64,000 nucleotides of DNA from Capsicum annuum (taxonomy: Eukaryota > Streptophyta > Magnoliopsida > Solanales > Solanaceae): assembly GCF_002878395.1 (NCBI RefSeq), contig NW_025861174.1:124001-188000 (forward strand), written 5' to 3'. Positions 1 to 12,058 of the stretch are shown here, piece by piece. The position numbers were made by a program, and so were the translations under genes. The notes under the pieces were generated by a model. It did not search any database and had not been told where the DNA came from. It saw only the letters and a program-made list of their open reading frames with translations. Every line of letters begins with the position of its first letter. The stretch's first letter is position 1.

Positions 1-124
1 TTAATCCTAGTAGTGAAACTGTAACAGGAAAGTTTTTGAGAACAATTAATTGATACTTGGCTTTATAAAGACATTTTACTACTTGGTGGACCACGTGCAC
101 TTGTGTGTGTACTTGGGCGCAACA
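1..124 (+). mobile_element. Element A: 3' tail of the 5' LTR (Athila/Tat-like)
   Basis: The last ~65 bases resemble the end of the 3' LTR near 4270-4334: ACATTTTACTA, a TGCACTT-type word, then CTTGGGCGCAACA against CTTAGGCTCAACA. A primer-binding-like site follows directly. The left part of this LTR lies outside the window. Confidence 0.6.
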
Positions 125-126
125 AG

Positions 127-148
127 TTTTTCGTACCATTGTTAGGGA
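127..148 (+). other. Element A: degenerate primer-binding site
   Basis: The stretch TTTTTCGTACCATTGTTAGG, starting two bases after the LTR end, is a decayed form of the TGGCGCCGTTGCCGGGGA site that Athila-type elements use to prime from tRNA-Asp. Its position right after the LTR supports the call. The changes are mostly transitions. Confidence 0.55.
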
Positions 149-245
149 CTTGTAAATTGGCATTTGTCTCAGTTTTTGTTTGGCTATTTGATTTCATAAG
201 TGCTAACAACTTAATCTTATCTTCTTAATTTGCAGGTTTAGGTCT

Positions 246-2340
246 GAAAAGTAAGTAAATCTATCAAAAGAAAGGGATTTGGTGGCCCATGTCCTTAACC
301 TGAGTGACACCTACACTAGTTGAGGAGAGAAGTAGTACTTCTCTATCGAATATCACAAATTCAACAAGAGAAAGCTTTTCTTCCACCTATGGTTGAAGAT
401 CTACCAACCCAAAGGACAATAAGCAAATTTGAAATCCCACTCGTAACTAACGTTACCTCCGTCATCCACAGATAGGCACCTGGAGTTAGATTTGAGTTAA
501 AGAAGAACATGGTGTAGCTCTTGCACAGCAATAGGCAGTTTACTAGGTTATCACATGAGGATCCATAGGTCCATTTGAAAAATTTCTTTGAGATTAGCTC
601 ATTCCAACTTGAGTCTCTACTAGCTATGTGAGTCTCACACTTTTTCTCTTCTCACTCTTGGGGAAATAAAAAAAGTGGTTGAACACAGAGACAACAAGTT
701 CTATCACTACATGGGATGATCTAGCGATTAAATTCCTCATCTATTTTTTCATCTGGCAAGACTGCAAGCGTATGTGGTGAAATCTTAAGTTTCAAGTAGA
801 AACTGGATGAAAACTTATATCATTCATGGGGGAGGTTCAAATCTCTTAGGGACTTTAAACATCACCAACAGTCTAATAAGGTATCAGCTCACACTTTTGT
901 AGAATCTGATGAATTACAAAGATTTTATTAGATTCATTTGTAGGTGGTCATGCTTTGGAGAAAACATATGATGAGCTCTATACCTTATTGAATCACATTA
1001 CACAAGTTTATCCTTAAAGGCATGCTGACATATCTAGAGGTACTCTGAAAAAGCCTATAGTGATGATTAAAGTTGATAGTGTGACAATGTTAGCCGCCTA
1101 GCTGTCAGCTCTTTAGAATTAGATGATGGCACAGTTTATCAATTTAGGTATGAATCAATATAAGGATTAGGTTAATGAAGTTCAGTAAGCTCCATCTTAG
1201 ATCACCATACAGCCTTATATGGAGCAAATCTAAAGTCTATAAAATTTGAGTGCAATGCAAAAAAGCCAAATTATTGTAATGCCTACAACCAGAAGAAGCA
1301 AATTCAACTCATTTATACATAGAGGAGTAATCAGACTCAATATTTTTAATAGTAGCATACATAGTCCAACAATATTAAAGAGACATTGAAGAAAATCTTG
1401 GAAAATAAAGAGCACATGGATGCTAAGATAAAGAAAAAATGCTTGCTTAAAAGAATTTAGAGGCACAGTTGGGGCAGCTTTCTCAAGCCCAGAACACTAG
1501 GCCCCAAGGTTCATTTCCAAGTGCCGAAGAGAATCCAACGCAAGTAATAGAAATCACCTTGAAGAGTGGTATAGATCTTATTGGAAGGACTCCTAAAAAA
1601 ATAAGAAGGTACAAGCAAAACTAAACCCACATCATATACAGAAGAAGCAAACTAAAGTTAAGGATACTGAAAAGTCTGGGAAGTATGAGTACCTAAAAAC
1701 AAAGGCTTTTGAGCATGTAACTGAAAGACCACCACCACCACCATTTCCTCAATGGCTTAAAAAAACCAAAGAGGATGTATGTTTCAAGAAATATTTTGAC
1801 ACGTTCAGAGAACTTCACATTAATCTTCCTTTATTACATGTTTTGTTAGGTATTCCAAAGTACGCTAAGAACTTGAACGATAAAGTGACTAACAAGATAA
1901 ATTTGAAGAATATTGAGACAATGGCACTTAACTGGGAGTGCAGTTCGATGGTGATGAGAAATATGCCAAAGAAATTTAAGGACCAAGGGAGTTTCACCGT
2001 CCCCATTAAAATTAGTGATAAAAATATAATCCATGCCTTGAGTGATTTAGGTGCAAGTATAAACTTGATGCCCCTATCAGTTCTTAATAATCCTGGTTTA
2101 GAAAAGTCGAGACCATGCTCTCTTGTGCTCTAAATAGTGGATAGGGTAAAAGTTCATATCAAAGGAATTATAGAGGACATCCTCATTAAGGTTGGTAAGT
2201 TTATTATCCTTAATGACTTTATTATGCTCAATTATGATGCAAATGATAGGGTGTTGATAATATTAAGAGGTCTATACTGATTGATGTTTGAGAGAGAACT
2301 ATCAAGATTAGATTAGATGATGTAGAGTTGGTTTTTAAAG
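246..2340 (+). pseudogene. Element A: gag-protease pseudogene (Athila/Tat-like)
   Basis: Decayed gag-protease frame with many stops and frameshifts. Around 690-900 a retrotransposon-gag core is readable (NSITTWDDLAIKFL, later GGHALEKTYDELYTLLN). Around 1465-1600 the gag tail reads like RPQG..P followed by ITLKSG. The best open part, 1843-2133, holds the aspartic protease: KDQGSFTVPIKI, then ALSDLGASINLMPLSVL, where the catalytic triplet is DLG instead of D-T/S-G. The frame goes on past a stop at 2131 with VHIKGIIEDILIKVGKFI and RVLIILRG, typical of the protease C-terminus (usual VPIILGRPFLATG). In autonomous relatives the reverse transcriptase follows; here no RT, RNase H or integrase motif appears before the 3' LTR. 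The product would have been a virus-like-particle structural protein plus its processing enzyme, and it is dead. Confidence 0.8.
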
Positions 2341-2653
2341 TATATAAACCACTCAATTCACTTTCACACTATAAATACTTATGCATGATCATATCCATGG
2401 AAGTGGATGAGTATGGGGTGGTGGAGCCAAAACCACCAATACCTTTCCAGATAGTCTCATAGAGTTTTCCATACAACTAATTATTCCCAAAAGTGTAAAG
2501 CTAAAAGAAGAGCCTTAAAAGGATACTTTTGACAAAGCTACAGACCTTGAGATTACACATTCAAGAGGTCAAAAGAGAGTGAGAAGATAGAATTCATGTA
2601 AAAGAAATAAGATTAAGGAATATGGATGAGATAAAGTGATGAGGATCGTATCA
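2341..2653 (+). other. Element A: post-protease spacer, pol missing
   Basis: Broken reading continues (for example SMEVDEYGVVEPKPP at about 2390-2440), resembling the linker before reverse transcriptase in Athila/Tat polyproteins. The sequence then passes into the conserved hairpin block with no polymerase motif. Confidence 0.4.
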
Positions 2654-2690
2654 CGACATCAAATTAGTAACTACTTGTGAGGCAACCTAA
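2654..2690 (+). promoter_or_regulatory. Conserved OTA hairpin block, copy in element A
   Basis: ACGACATCAAATTAG followed by ACTTGTGAGGCAACCTAAG. It aligns with blocks in C, F and J whose pattern is GACGTTAAA, AGCGCTT, then GGGAGGCAACCC. The AGGCAA loop is intact; the stem has one mismatch and one G-U pair. It lies after the coding remnant and before the 3' LTR, as in the other copies. Confidence 0.6.
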
Positions 2691-2949
2691 GTTAAGGTAG
2701 GCATTTTATTTTCATATCTTTGTTATATTTAGCTTTGTTATTATTTTTGTTGAGTCATAGGTCGAAGAAAAGTCAGAGTACCAGAGACTCGAGCTGAGGA
2801 GAATGGTAAAGCCTTGGTGTGGAGTCCACCAATGATGTGTCATGGAAACATAGCACATTTGAACCCTAAAATAAGGAATTTATGCTTGTAATTCGGCCAT
2901 TTTTTGGAATATGAGGTGCTTCTGTGTGATTGTTTTAGGTAAAATAAGT

Positions 2950-4334
2950 TAATAGTGGTGCTGGAATAAAATAAAAAAATAAAAGTTATAAAAATGGCAA
3001 AGTACTAGTCAAGCTACGAGTCATCAAGTTACCATATGGCTCGTAGCATGACTTGTCAAGATATTAGAAGAAAAAGTGAAAATGAGCTACTAAGTAAAGA
3101 TTGACTATGACTCATGAGAAGTAGGTATAGGTTATTAGGAATACTTATAAGGAGACCAATTAGCTATACCAAGGTCTAGAATTCAAGTTATAGAAGTCTA
3201 TGAGTTGTAAGATCATGCTATAACCATAGTGACCAATCATAAGGAGACCAGTGTGTAAAGCCCTCAAGTGCAAGGCACAATTGGAGACAAGTGAAGTCCA
3301 AGAGTTGCGAGGACTCACTAAGAATCATGGTGATGATTTAAAATAAAAATAGAATCTTGGATCCTAGAAGATGAAATTACACTAGAGCGGCAACGACTAG
3401 CAAAACTATGATTCATAAGGAGACCCTACTAGTCGTAATGGCTACTGACTTAAGTTTTCCTATTCTATTTTTATTAGGATTTCTTTATTATTTTTAGACA
3501 CTATAAATACCTTAGGTTTATTCCTTTATTAGGTTACGTACTTTTAATACTTTTTTGAGATACTTTCACATACTTTTAGCATTGATACAATTGTCTTGCA
3601 TTTGTTATTTTGAATTCAATTAGGGATTTTTTATTGTACTCTTTCATCATTGCGAAACTAATTACATGTGATATTTATTGATTATCATGGATTGTAGCAT
3701 GAACATGAGCAGCTAATTTCCTTGACTAGGGTTGTGGAAATCCCAGCAAATTATCCACTTAAGGGAAGTGAGAGATTTATCTATTCTACTTTAGTTATGT
3801 GTTTTGCAACCTTCTTCATATTTATTGTACCTAAGCAACTGCAAAAGATTAGGAATTTCCTATATTTGGGAATCTCTTATCAAGGGAGTTGAGATTGGAA
3901 AAATGGGTTATAACAGTGATTCAAGGCTATCAACCCTCATATAATCTACTCGTGACTCAAAAAGTGAGCGTTATACTTAAGTTATCAACAATGGAAAACA
4001 AAGAAACACCATGACACTAACAAGGTAAAGGGTGAAATCTATTAATGCATTCACAAGACAATTGATAGTACATAGCTTGTCAACTTTACATGCAGAGTAG
4101 GAGGTTAGGTGGATTGAACATGAGAATCTTACGTAGTTGTGAAGACAGGCAGAATATAGTCCTAGTGTTAATATTCTATTGTTTACAAACTCAAGCATTC
4201 AAGTTTAGTTACTTACCATTGACTTCAAATTCCCCCCAATTACTTTTCTGCACTACTCATGGACTAAAGGTCATTTTACTATTTAGTGTAATTTAGTGCA
4301 CTATGTACACTTGCATATTCACTTAGGCTCAACA
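2950..4334 (+). mobile_element. Element A: 3' LTR
   Basis: From about 3230 to 4334 this matches the reverse complement of 62867-64000, including the TATA region, the AGCTAATT..CTTGACTAGGGTTGTGG segment and GGTAAAGGGTGAAATCTATT. The end is set at ..CTCAACA (4334) by comparison with the 5' LTR tail. The start is not resolved and lies about 2900-3000. U3 holds a cluster of CGAGTCAT/ATGGCTCGTAG words (3005-3460). Confidence 0.7.
3501..3512 (+). promoter_or_regulatory. Element A LTR TATA box
   Basis: CTATAAATACCT lies just downstream of the palindromic word cluster in U3. The same TATA context is found in LTR N at 63741-63750 on the minus strand. Confidence 0.6.
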
Positions 4335-4784
4335 TTAATGACCCTTTATTATAAGATTTACACCTTGACGCAGTGAATTATCATATATTCCTAAATTATA
4401 GTATTGATATTATGCTATTTATAGATTAATGGGCCTGAGGTCGTTGTTATGATAGAAGTAGGACTGCATGTGAGTATTTAATCTTTATAAAGGATGTGGC
4501 TTTAGTCTATTGAGGTTGGCCATTTATGATTGTATTTTTTATATTGGTGATGGCATGCATAAGCTTTAGTAAACTGATGCTCACTTAGTGGTACGATTCT
4601 GACAATCATTATTTTACTACTAATTTATATAAAGGGGATTTATCCCCAGTTTCCACTTTTAAATGGACTCTTTTATAAAAGAAATCTATCATGACCCAAT
4701 TTCTCAGGTCATGATGGTGCCTACTATCACCCACTAGTAGGCAAGCAAACTTATAGTCAAAAACTTAAAACATCTCAGATTTTT
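4335..4784 (+). other. Unassigned retroelement-derived sequence
   Basis: AT-rich with no coding motif. At 4688-4745 it holds CATGACCCAATTTCTCAGG, which resembles the terminal segment of minus-strand chromovirus LTRs (compare 8822 and 57969). It is probably a short LTR remnant beside element A. Confidence 0.35.
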
Positions 4785-5222
4785 AGCCCTTGGAAATTTC
4801 CTGAGCTTTGGGCTCACTACCTTGATTATGACTTGACCATACGATTCATATGATGTCTTGACAGGTCAAATCACCCTAGTCATAGTATGTCCAGTAGATG
4901 GTGGTTGGGTTTCTTTCTTGGTTACGACTTGGTGGTGATGAGTTTATAAGGATGGTGATGAGTCACTAGGACAAACCTTAACCAAATTAGTAACTTAATG
5001 TCTTGATTTGGCTCTGAGTATGAGTGGCTCAATAAGAACCGTGAGGATAGATTATGATTCATAAGGTGAAGTCATAGGTTGTCTAGTGTCTGCCCTATTT
5101 GGGTGTTTTGTTGGTCATGGCTAAACCCTATGGGTCATAGGGTCAGGTTATGAGTCGGATCATGGAGTCTTAAGATAATAGTGTATGGGTGTCCACCTCA
5201 TAATCTAGGATACGACTCTAGG
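4785..5222 (+). mobile_element. M-type chromovirus LTR U3 fragment
   Basis: Resembles the U3 of element M's LTR (59635-60005) read on the plus strand. It repeats words such as CCCTATGGGTCATAGGGTCA and GATTCATAAGG. It ends exactly where a new LTR start (TGTAAGACCCC) begins. Confidence 0.5.
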
Positions 5223-6500
5223 TGTAAGACCCCACAAAATTCTCTTGTAGAATGAACCTTAGGGCATGTCAAGTGAGGAGTGATTTTGGTCCTAAAGATT
5301 AAAAAGTGACTTCCTAAGTGAGTATAATTTTAACCATTTAGAATTTCCCTAATTTCGACTTTTTATAACATGGAAAATTTGATAAGCTTTTCATCGATAT
5401 AAGATTTACCAAAATTCGATATCTGGGTAAGAAGATATAGCTAATTTAAGTTTGAGTCATAAAATAGCATCATTTTAGTGCTTGGCATCTCGCAGAGAGG
5501 GTCTATTTGAAAATTTTCAATTTCCAGTGTAACTCTATGATAGTGGCGTGTCATGAAGGACCCCAATTTCTCAATAGTCAATTTCCAGTGGCCTAGCATG
5601 ATTGTGACACATCGCGCTGAAGTTTCAGGTCCTAACTAGTGGGACAACGCGATGGCTCCGCAGCACAGTGACTACCAGATTTTCATTTGTCAATTTCCAA
5701 TGAGCCACCGCAATAGTGACACATCGTAGTGGCCCTTGAAATCGGGTTCCCAGTTTAATTTTTTCCTACTTCGTATAGAAGTTAAAAAGGGCATTTTGGA
5801 CTTTTTCCAAGTCTCTTAAACCATGCAAACACCAAATCAAGTTCATTCACAAGCATTCTATGAAGTCTCTCTTAAGTTTTCTCTCAACAAAAACCCTAAG
5901 TATCCAAAACGTCTTCCAAGAATCTCAAGAATCCACCATAGATTTTCTTAATTGAGTTAAGATTCAAGGTTCCCAAGTCAAGGGCTTCAAGAACCCTCAT
6001 TCAAGAGTACGAATAGAGTCCCAAAAGAGAGAGTTCTTCCAAAGATTCTAATTCAAGGTATGTGGAATTTTGAACAAGGGTAATCCTTTTACCCTTGTGC
6101 CCAAAAGCTTATTTAAACTACAATTCTCAGCAATTTATGATATTTTACATGAAATCAAATTAGAGTTTTCCATCCATTGTTATTGGTTGCAAGCTTTTGA
6201 TGTTTCCCTTGAATTGAGAGTCTAATGACATGATTTTTGCATATTTTCTTGAGAAATTGCAGCTGGTTCTATACCCCATAATTTTAATTATTGAGAAGTT
6301 AATAGTTGAAATATTTGAAACATTGAAGTATATGAGTATGTTGAGATTTTGAGATAAATTCCTGGAATATCCAAATTTCTACATAAGGTATGAATCTATA
6401 TGCTATCTATTATTCTTTTGATGAGTTTTAACTTGAGATTGAATTATGATTTATTAATCTCTACTTGAGACTTGAGATTTTATTAACTATTGTGCTATAA
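5223..6500 (+). mobile_element. Element B: chromovirus LTR, plus strand
   Basis: Begins TGTAAGACCCCACAAAATT, a chromovirus LTR start. The order of segments follows LTR E read from its start: CATGGAAAATTTGATAAGC, a CATCGATATA word, GGGTAAGAAG, then a cluster of CGCGATGG/GCGCTGAAG words (5470-5755), then a leader with TCTCTCAACAAAAACCCTAA (5879). A possible donor splice context GGTATGTGG occurs at 6058. The 3' end of the LTR is not resolved. Confidence 0.55.
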
Positions 6501-8499
6501 GCACCCATGATTTTATCTAGTTAGAATTTTCTTCCTTACAATTTTTGTTTGTTGGCCTAAATTACTAGCTCGATTGGATGATTTCCCTCATGAAGTGAGG
6601 CATGTTTGGTCATTTTTCTCTTCTATTAGCAATGGTAGATCAGTCATTTAGTAAGCCATGAAAGTGAATTTAGGGTGGTATTCTATGGTTCTATTGTAGT
6701 TCTAGATTTAGCAACTTAGTTTTATTGTCTATTTTGGAGTTTGAGGTTATGGGCTTACCTTTGATTCTATTGGGATTTCAACATTAGTTATCCTTTTTTA
6801 CTGCCCATTTCTAAGGTTGACCAGTTTGGGATCTATTATTTTGATTTGGCTAGTTCATAGCCCGATAGTAGTCTTGATGTGGTTGTTGATAGGTCTTGGA
6901 CTTGCCTTTTAGGATTGTTAGGTTTATCTCCTAGTGATAGTTTGATCTTGGAATTGGTATGAAATGGGATACTCTATCCTTTTTGTGATGTTATTCTTAT
7001 TATAATAGAGTTAAAGGAGGTGGAGATAGGTAATCTTTCTTGTGACCACTTCTTAAGTTAGTGAACTGGGTATTCATTGATAAGATAGATTATTGGACTG
7101 ATCAATTTTTGGATAAGGTTACATTTCTCCGAGTTGCTGGAGTTTTGGCTATTACAAGTACAATTTATAGCCTTGGTGAATTCTCAAATATGCTTTTGTG
7201 ATTTATGCGCTACATAGGATATGTTGTTGATTATTGCGCTTTTAGCCTATGGTTTACTCTCCATCATAATTTTGGTCCTCAACTATATCTCGACTTTAAC
7301 TCTAGAAAGAATCCAATAGGGATAGGCCTAATTTTGTATAGTGAGAATGATTTGGGTATTTTTCCTTAGCTTAGAGTTGCCAACTTCCGTTATAGATTTG
7401 GTGCCTTTGAATAGCATCTTAAGAGTATGATTTATTTTGGAATCTTGATGTTTTCCAATTTACAACACTGGTTTCGATGGTTGATATCGAGCAGTTTTCT
7501 CTAGTTGATGTGATTTCAGTTAGGAGTTGTAGAGCTGGGCCCAACCTTCATTTTTAGATTTGTCTGAGTTGAGGTTTCATTTAAGGGATGGCTAAGCTAA
7601 TTCTTTATATACCTATCCAATCTTCTTCAATTTAGATGGATGTAAAATGATAAAAGTTCTGATGATAGCCCTATGACACTTAATGATAGTTTCTTTCGCC
7701 CTTAACCTTGATTTTTTAGTTTTCTTTAGGATTTGGATTGCCTTCTTGCAAAAGAAGTGTACTCAAGTTAGATTTAGGATGGTATCATCCTCAATTAGTG
7801 GTACATCTTGCAGTGGATTGTTTGATTTTAAGTGTTCACACTTTAGACTCCTGGATATCAAATTTGAGGGTCATTTAGATCTGTTGTAGAATTAGCATTA
7901 GGTTACAGAGATTCATCATCACCATTTATATGTTCAGGTAGCACCCTATAGGCTTAACTTATACTTGAAATTAAGGATAATCAGTGGATAAACTTTATTT
8001 CTTTAAGGTTATTGTGATGGGATTGTGCGGACAGGACTCGGATGATAGTTTGGGTGATTCGGAGTAGATGGTAGGTTTGCAAAGGCAAAAAATGTTATAT
8101 TTTGATATTATGGTAGGTCGAATGATTTATCCCTTGGATTGCATTTTTCTTGGATGATTTTTTACTTGGTTGTGTTGGTATTAGTGTGTTGTTAATATAT
8201 TGCATCATGGATTTGAGCACACAGCCAGTCTTGGTTCAGTTGGAGGACAGTTGGTTTTTGAGGTTGAGTTTTGATTGTTTGAGAATTGAATAAAGAAAGT
8301 TGGTTGAAAAAGGGATACGTATGGAAAAATCAATTAGTAGTGTTGTCTCTACGCATAGGTTATATGGGGAGTGTTGCTCAGAGCATGCAGGTCCAGTACC
8401 TCATCCCTTCAAGCTTCTATGCTCTGTCTATCTATTGACTTTTGTGGACAAAAGTCCTTTTATTAGCGGATGTTGTAATGAAATGAATTCTTGGTGATT
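6501..8499. other. Unassigned, probably rest of element B
   Basis: About 2 kb of AT-rich sequence with T-rich plus strand. I found no RT, IN, gag, zinc-knuckle or PBS motif. Small open frames (7683-7889, 8300-8497) show no recognisable domain. Position suggests decayed U5 or internal DNA of element B. Confidence 0.3.
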
Positions 8500-8818
8500 T
8501 CCTCGATCTAAGCACATTTATGGCATTTCAAACCTTCCCACAACAGGTGTAGGTTATTTATAACTAGTCCGAACTGTCCGTTTGATTATTAGATAGTTTG
8601 TTTGGATTTTAGACTCATTTTCCTATTTTGGAGCTTTCATTGTTAAGAAAATTGTCTTGCACCAAAACTCCTTGCAAATTACCTCGGATGAGAATTCTGA
8701 TAGCGCCATCAACTTCGAAACATTGATTTTAGGCTAGATGGACCCTTGGTTCAAGTCCCAAGGCTTCTAGACTTGTTTTGGGATATTGTGTGGATTATAT
8801 AAAAAATAGAACTAAATT
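8500..8818 (+). mobile_element. I-type LTR fragment, plus strand
   Basis: Matches the reverse complement of element I's 3' LTR at about 43060-43330: ATTAGATAGTTTGTTTG, TTTTCCTATTTTGG, TTGATTTTAGGCTAG and CCCAAGGCTTCTAGA occur in the same order. Only the first ~300 bases of U3 survive; it is cut at about 8819 by another LTR. Confidence 0.65.
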
Positions 8819-8819
8819 G

Positions 8820-9196
8820 TAGTATCACAACCCAATTTTACGAGTCGTGGTGGAACCTACTTTATCCATTAGTTGGTAAGCCAAAATGTAGCCTAGAGCT
8901 ATAAGCAATGGGCTAGTTGGTGGAAAATTGCATAAATACCATAATTGTGCAAGTAACTAAATTACAAGACATAAATCATAAAGACAATAGCATAAATGAA
9001 AAGGAATAAGAGAAGAGTAATATCATCCACGACCTAGCAAAGTCAGTACAACCTCTAATCAAAAGAATACAAGTAATATACATGTCAACATACAATAGTC
9101 TCAAAAATAAAAAGACTACACATAATAGGAGATAGAAAAATGGTCTTCTGGCACTAAGATCTCACCCTGTCACAATACTCTGACTAGCACAATTGT
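8820..9196 (-). mobile_element. Chromovirus LTR fragment interrupted by element C
   Basis: Starts TATCACAACCCAATTTTACG, like the terminal segment of LTR M (57969). It runs to 9196 where element C's LTR begins. The continuation on the other side of C was not found, because C is truncated at 14630. Confidence 0.45.
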
Positions 9197-12043
9197 TGCG
9201 TCCAAAAGCGCACGCATGTGTACGAAGTCGTAGAAGTAATACAGGATTTGTAAGTCTGAATATCGTACCCATCGGGACTTATTGAATAAATATTTACTAA
9301 ATTAGACTAATAATAATTATTTATTCAATGGGTAAAGTCCAAAGATGTATTTAACAATTAACAAAACTAAAAATTTTAAAAATAACTAATGAAGAATTAA
9401 CCAAATAAAGAGCATATTTTTATGCAATCAATGAATGAATCAATCTAGGATTATGGATTCGCTAAAAATCATGTAGAGTATCACTTTCTTTAATATATTA
9501 GATCATATAGTTGTTGATTTACGGGGTTGATTATATGATCATGGTCTCTTAAGTCCCTAATAATTTATCCAAATTGGCCTCACAAGTACATCATTGTGTT
9601 GGTATATGATAACCCAATCCGAATGCATTTATATATCTTTGTGTTTTGAAACCAAGTAAAGCAATCTAGGTATATTCCTATCCTACCCACAAATTAATTC
9701 TTTATTTTACTAAAGTAAATATCTTATATCCTATATTCTTCGTTCTATCTCATTGATTCTCCTTTCGGGTTCACAATAAGAATATAAATTTATTTTAATG
9801 ATAGCTAAGCATTAAAATAATAAGCACAAGAATATAAGAACAACTATTATGATAATCAAATAAATCAAATTAATAAATTTCTAAACAACATATTGTAAAC
9901 TACCATAATCCTTGAATAAGAAGTTTAATTCCACATGGACGTGGAGCAATTACAATAAATCATCTAAAGAAATAACTTAAAAATAAATAATAAAGGAGAA
10001 GAAATATTAAATCAATATTCTCTAGCCACCACAGCGGCTTCTAGCTGTCTATAAGTCAAAAGTTATGTAAAAAATAATTTTATGGAATATTAATAGGAGT
10101 AGAAAAAAGCCCCAAATAAAATAGCTGAATCAAAAATGGATTAGAAAAAATTAATTATGGAGAGGGGTCCTCTGTGTCATGCTGATAAAGTATGGCATGA
10201 CACGCCATTGGCCAAACAATCACAGGCCAGCGAATTTCATTCAAATGTCACTTATCAATAAAATATTAAGTTTATTTCATTAAGCTGCCTGCTTGATTTT
10301 CTTCTATAATCTTTTGTACTTAATTTGCTTTAGCTTCAAATCTTTTCATCTTCATCTTAATTCATTTTAGCTCCAAATCTTTTCATCTTCATCTCATTTT
10401 AATCTTAAACATCAAAATATAATATTAGGCACAATCCATAAAATTAATTCTCAAAAAGAACAAATAAAATAACTAAATATGAGATAAATAATGACTAAAA
10501 CTATATAATCTTTTCCTAACATCAGCACCCCATACATAGAATCCTGCTCGTCCTCGAGCAACACTAAAGCTCATCATAAAAAATCAAGCTAGGAACGCCA
10601 CCACTTAGGTTGATATAAATAATTAGACTATATCACAATTCACAATGTCAAGTACACTTCCAGGTCATTATGCAATAGATACAAACAAACAACAAACCCT
10701 TAATCTCCTAACCTCAAAGGCGGACTCTAATTCATCAAATTTGAGCTCTCTCACCTACCCATGTCAAAGAAAGCTAATAACATCACCAATCTATCATGAA
10801 ACAAGTTTACTCAAAAGAAAAATAATAGTTCACACGCTCAATTCAAAATATTGAATATAATTTAAGGATTTACCATCAAAGAACAACTCTCACACTCAAA
10901 AAGAATTTCCATGTATGCACAAAGAACCATAGGCTTGTCCATTATGTACATCTCCAGTAATTATGCATGCTTGAATAGAATCAAATAGGACTTTAGTGGG
11001 TTGTAGTATTGGCTTGGGGATGGGTAGAAAAACTATATAATAATGACTTACACTTTCCTAAACACTTTGCACTTTTTAACCTTCATCACCCATTATTTTG
11101 TCTACTTTATATTCAGCCTGCTCTACATTAATTATTTTAACAAGTGATCTCATCTTATCAAGAATGCTTTAAACAATTTTTTTCTCAAAATTTTTTTTCT
11201 TTGTTTTTCATGTCACGTTCTCTCAAAGAGGGCCTTTTTATCACTTTACAACTATCATTGGTAAATGTTTTAACACTCAACCACTTCTTTTTTCAGGTTT
11301 ATCAAATTTAACATAGTCTATGCTACAGTACTCAGGTAAGATGGGTATAAAACTTAGGGACTCAGGAAAAGGGTCAAGGAAAAAATATGGCTACCAACAA
11401 AATTTTGCAGGCTCAAACGGGCTAACTAGTGGTATAGTATCTGAAAAGGCTAAAATTCAAAGACAAATCAAAGAAAGCCTATTATCATCTTCTAAATAAA
11501 ACAAAACTTTTATTCACTTCAGTAATATGCAGGGCAAGTTCTTGACTAAGATGCAAAACATGAAATATGCCAGTCCATACCACACATGGCACAAGTATCA
11601 ATCAAGATGGATCAATTTCACTTTTAAGATGGAAAGGGTCATAATGAACTATAAATTGAGATAAGCTATATACAAAGTCACAACCATGATCCTAGGTGTC
11701 AAAATGTTTGTTATTTTATTTATATTCAAACGCTCACAAAAAAGTTCTATTCAAGCTGAGGCCTAAATTGTTTGTATCACCAAGTATACAAATATGGTCG
11801 GACCCCCTCAGAATAGAATCGAAAAGAAAAATCAAGGATGGGTGAAGAATGCCCTACTAAAGACTAAAAATCTAAACACTAACAAAAACTATTTTAAAAT
11901 AAAAAAATTTAAAAAAATCCTTTTTTGTTTTTAAACTTTTTCAATTTTTTTATTTTTTTCTTAAACCTAAATTAAACAAGTAATAAATAACAATAAAAGT
12001 TAATCATCTTGCATACTTTACTCTTAACAAATATCAGAAGACA
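9197..12043 (-). mobile_element. Element C: 3' LTR (non-coding, LARD-like)
   Basis: On the minus strand the LTR runs TGTCTTCTG..GGACGCA, about 2.85 kb. Its left 1.6 kb is repeated at 13060-14630 with the same order of words (GCACACGCATGTGTACG, TAATAACATCACCAAT and others). The start at 12043 is set by the purine tract next to it. U3 has GTGTCATGC..GGCATGACAC words at 10165-10205. A T-rich run lies at 11925-11960. No coding sequence is evident. Confidence 0.65.
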
Positions 12044-12058
12044 TCTCCCCCACACTTA
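12044..12058 (-). other. Element C: polypurine tract
   Basis: Minus strand AAGTGTGGGGGAGA directly before the LTR start TGTCTTC, the expected position for the primer of plus-strand DNA synthesis. A second weaker copy (TTAAGTGTGGGGTGTG) lies near 12170-12184. Confidence 0.6.

Noticed and set aside
1230..1466. 78-codon minus-strand frame with hydrophobic residues
   Set aside because: Antisense to the gag-protease pseudogene of A; Leu/Ile/Phe richness follows from AT-rich antisense sequence.
7775..7800. GGATGGTATCATCC as a plus-strand primer-binding site for element B
   Set aside because: Only GGTATCA matches the initiator-tRNA site, and no LTR end or gag start is next to it.
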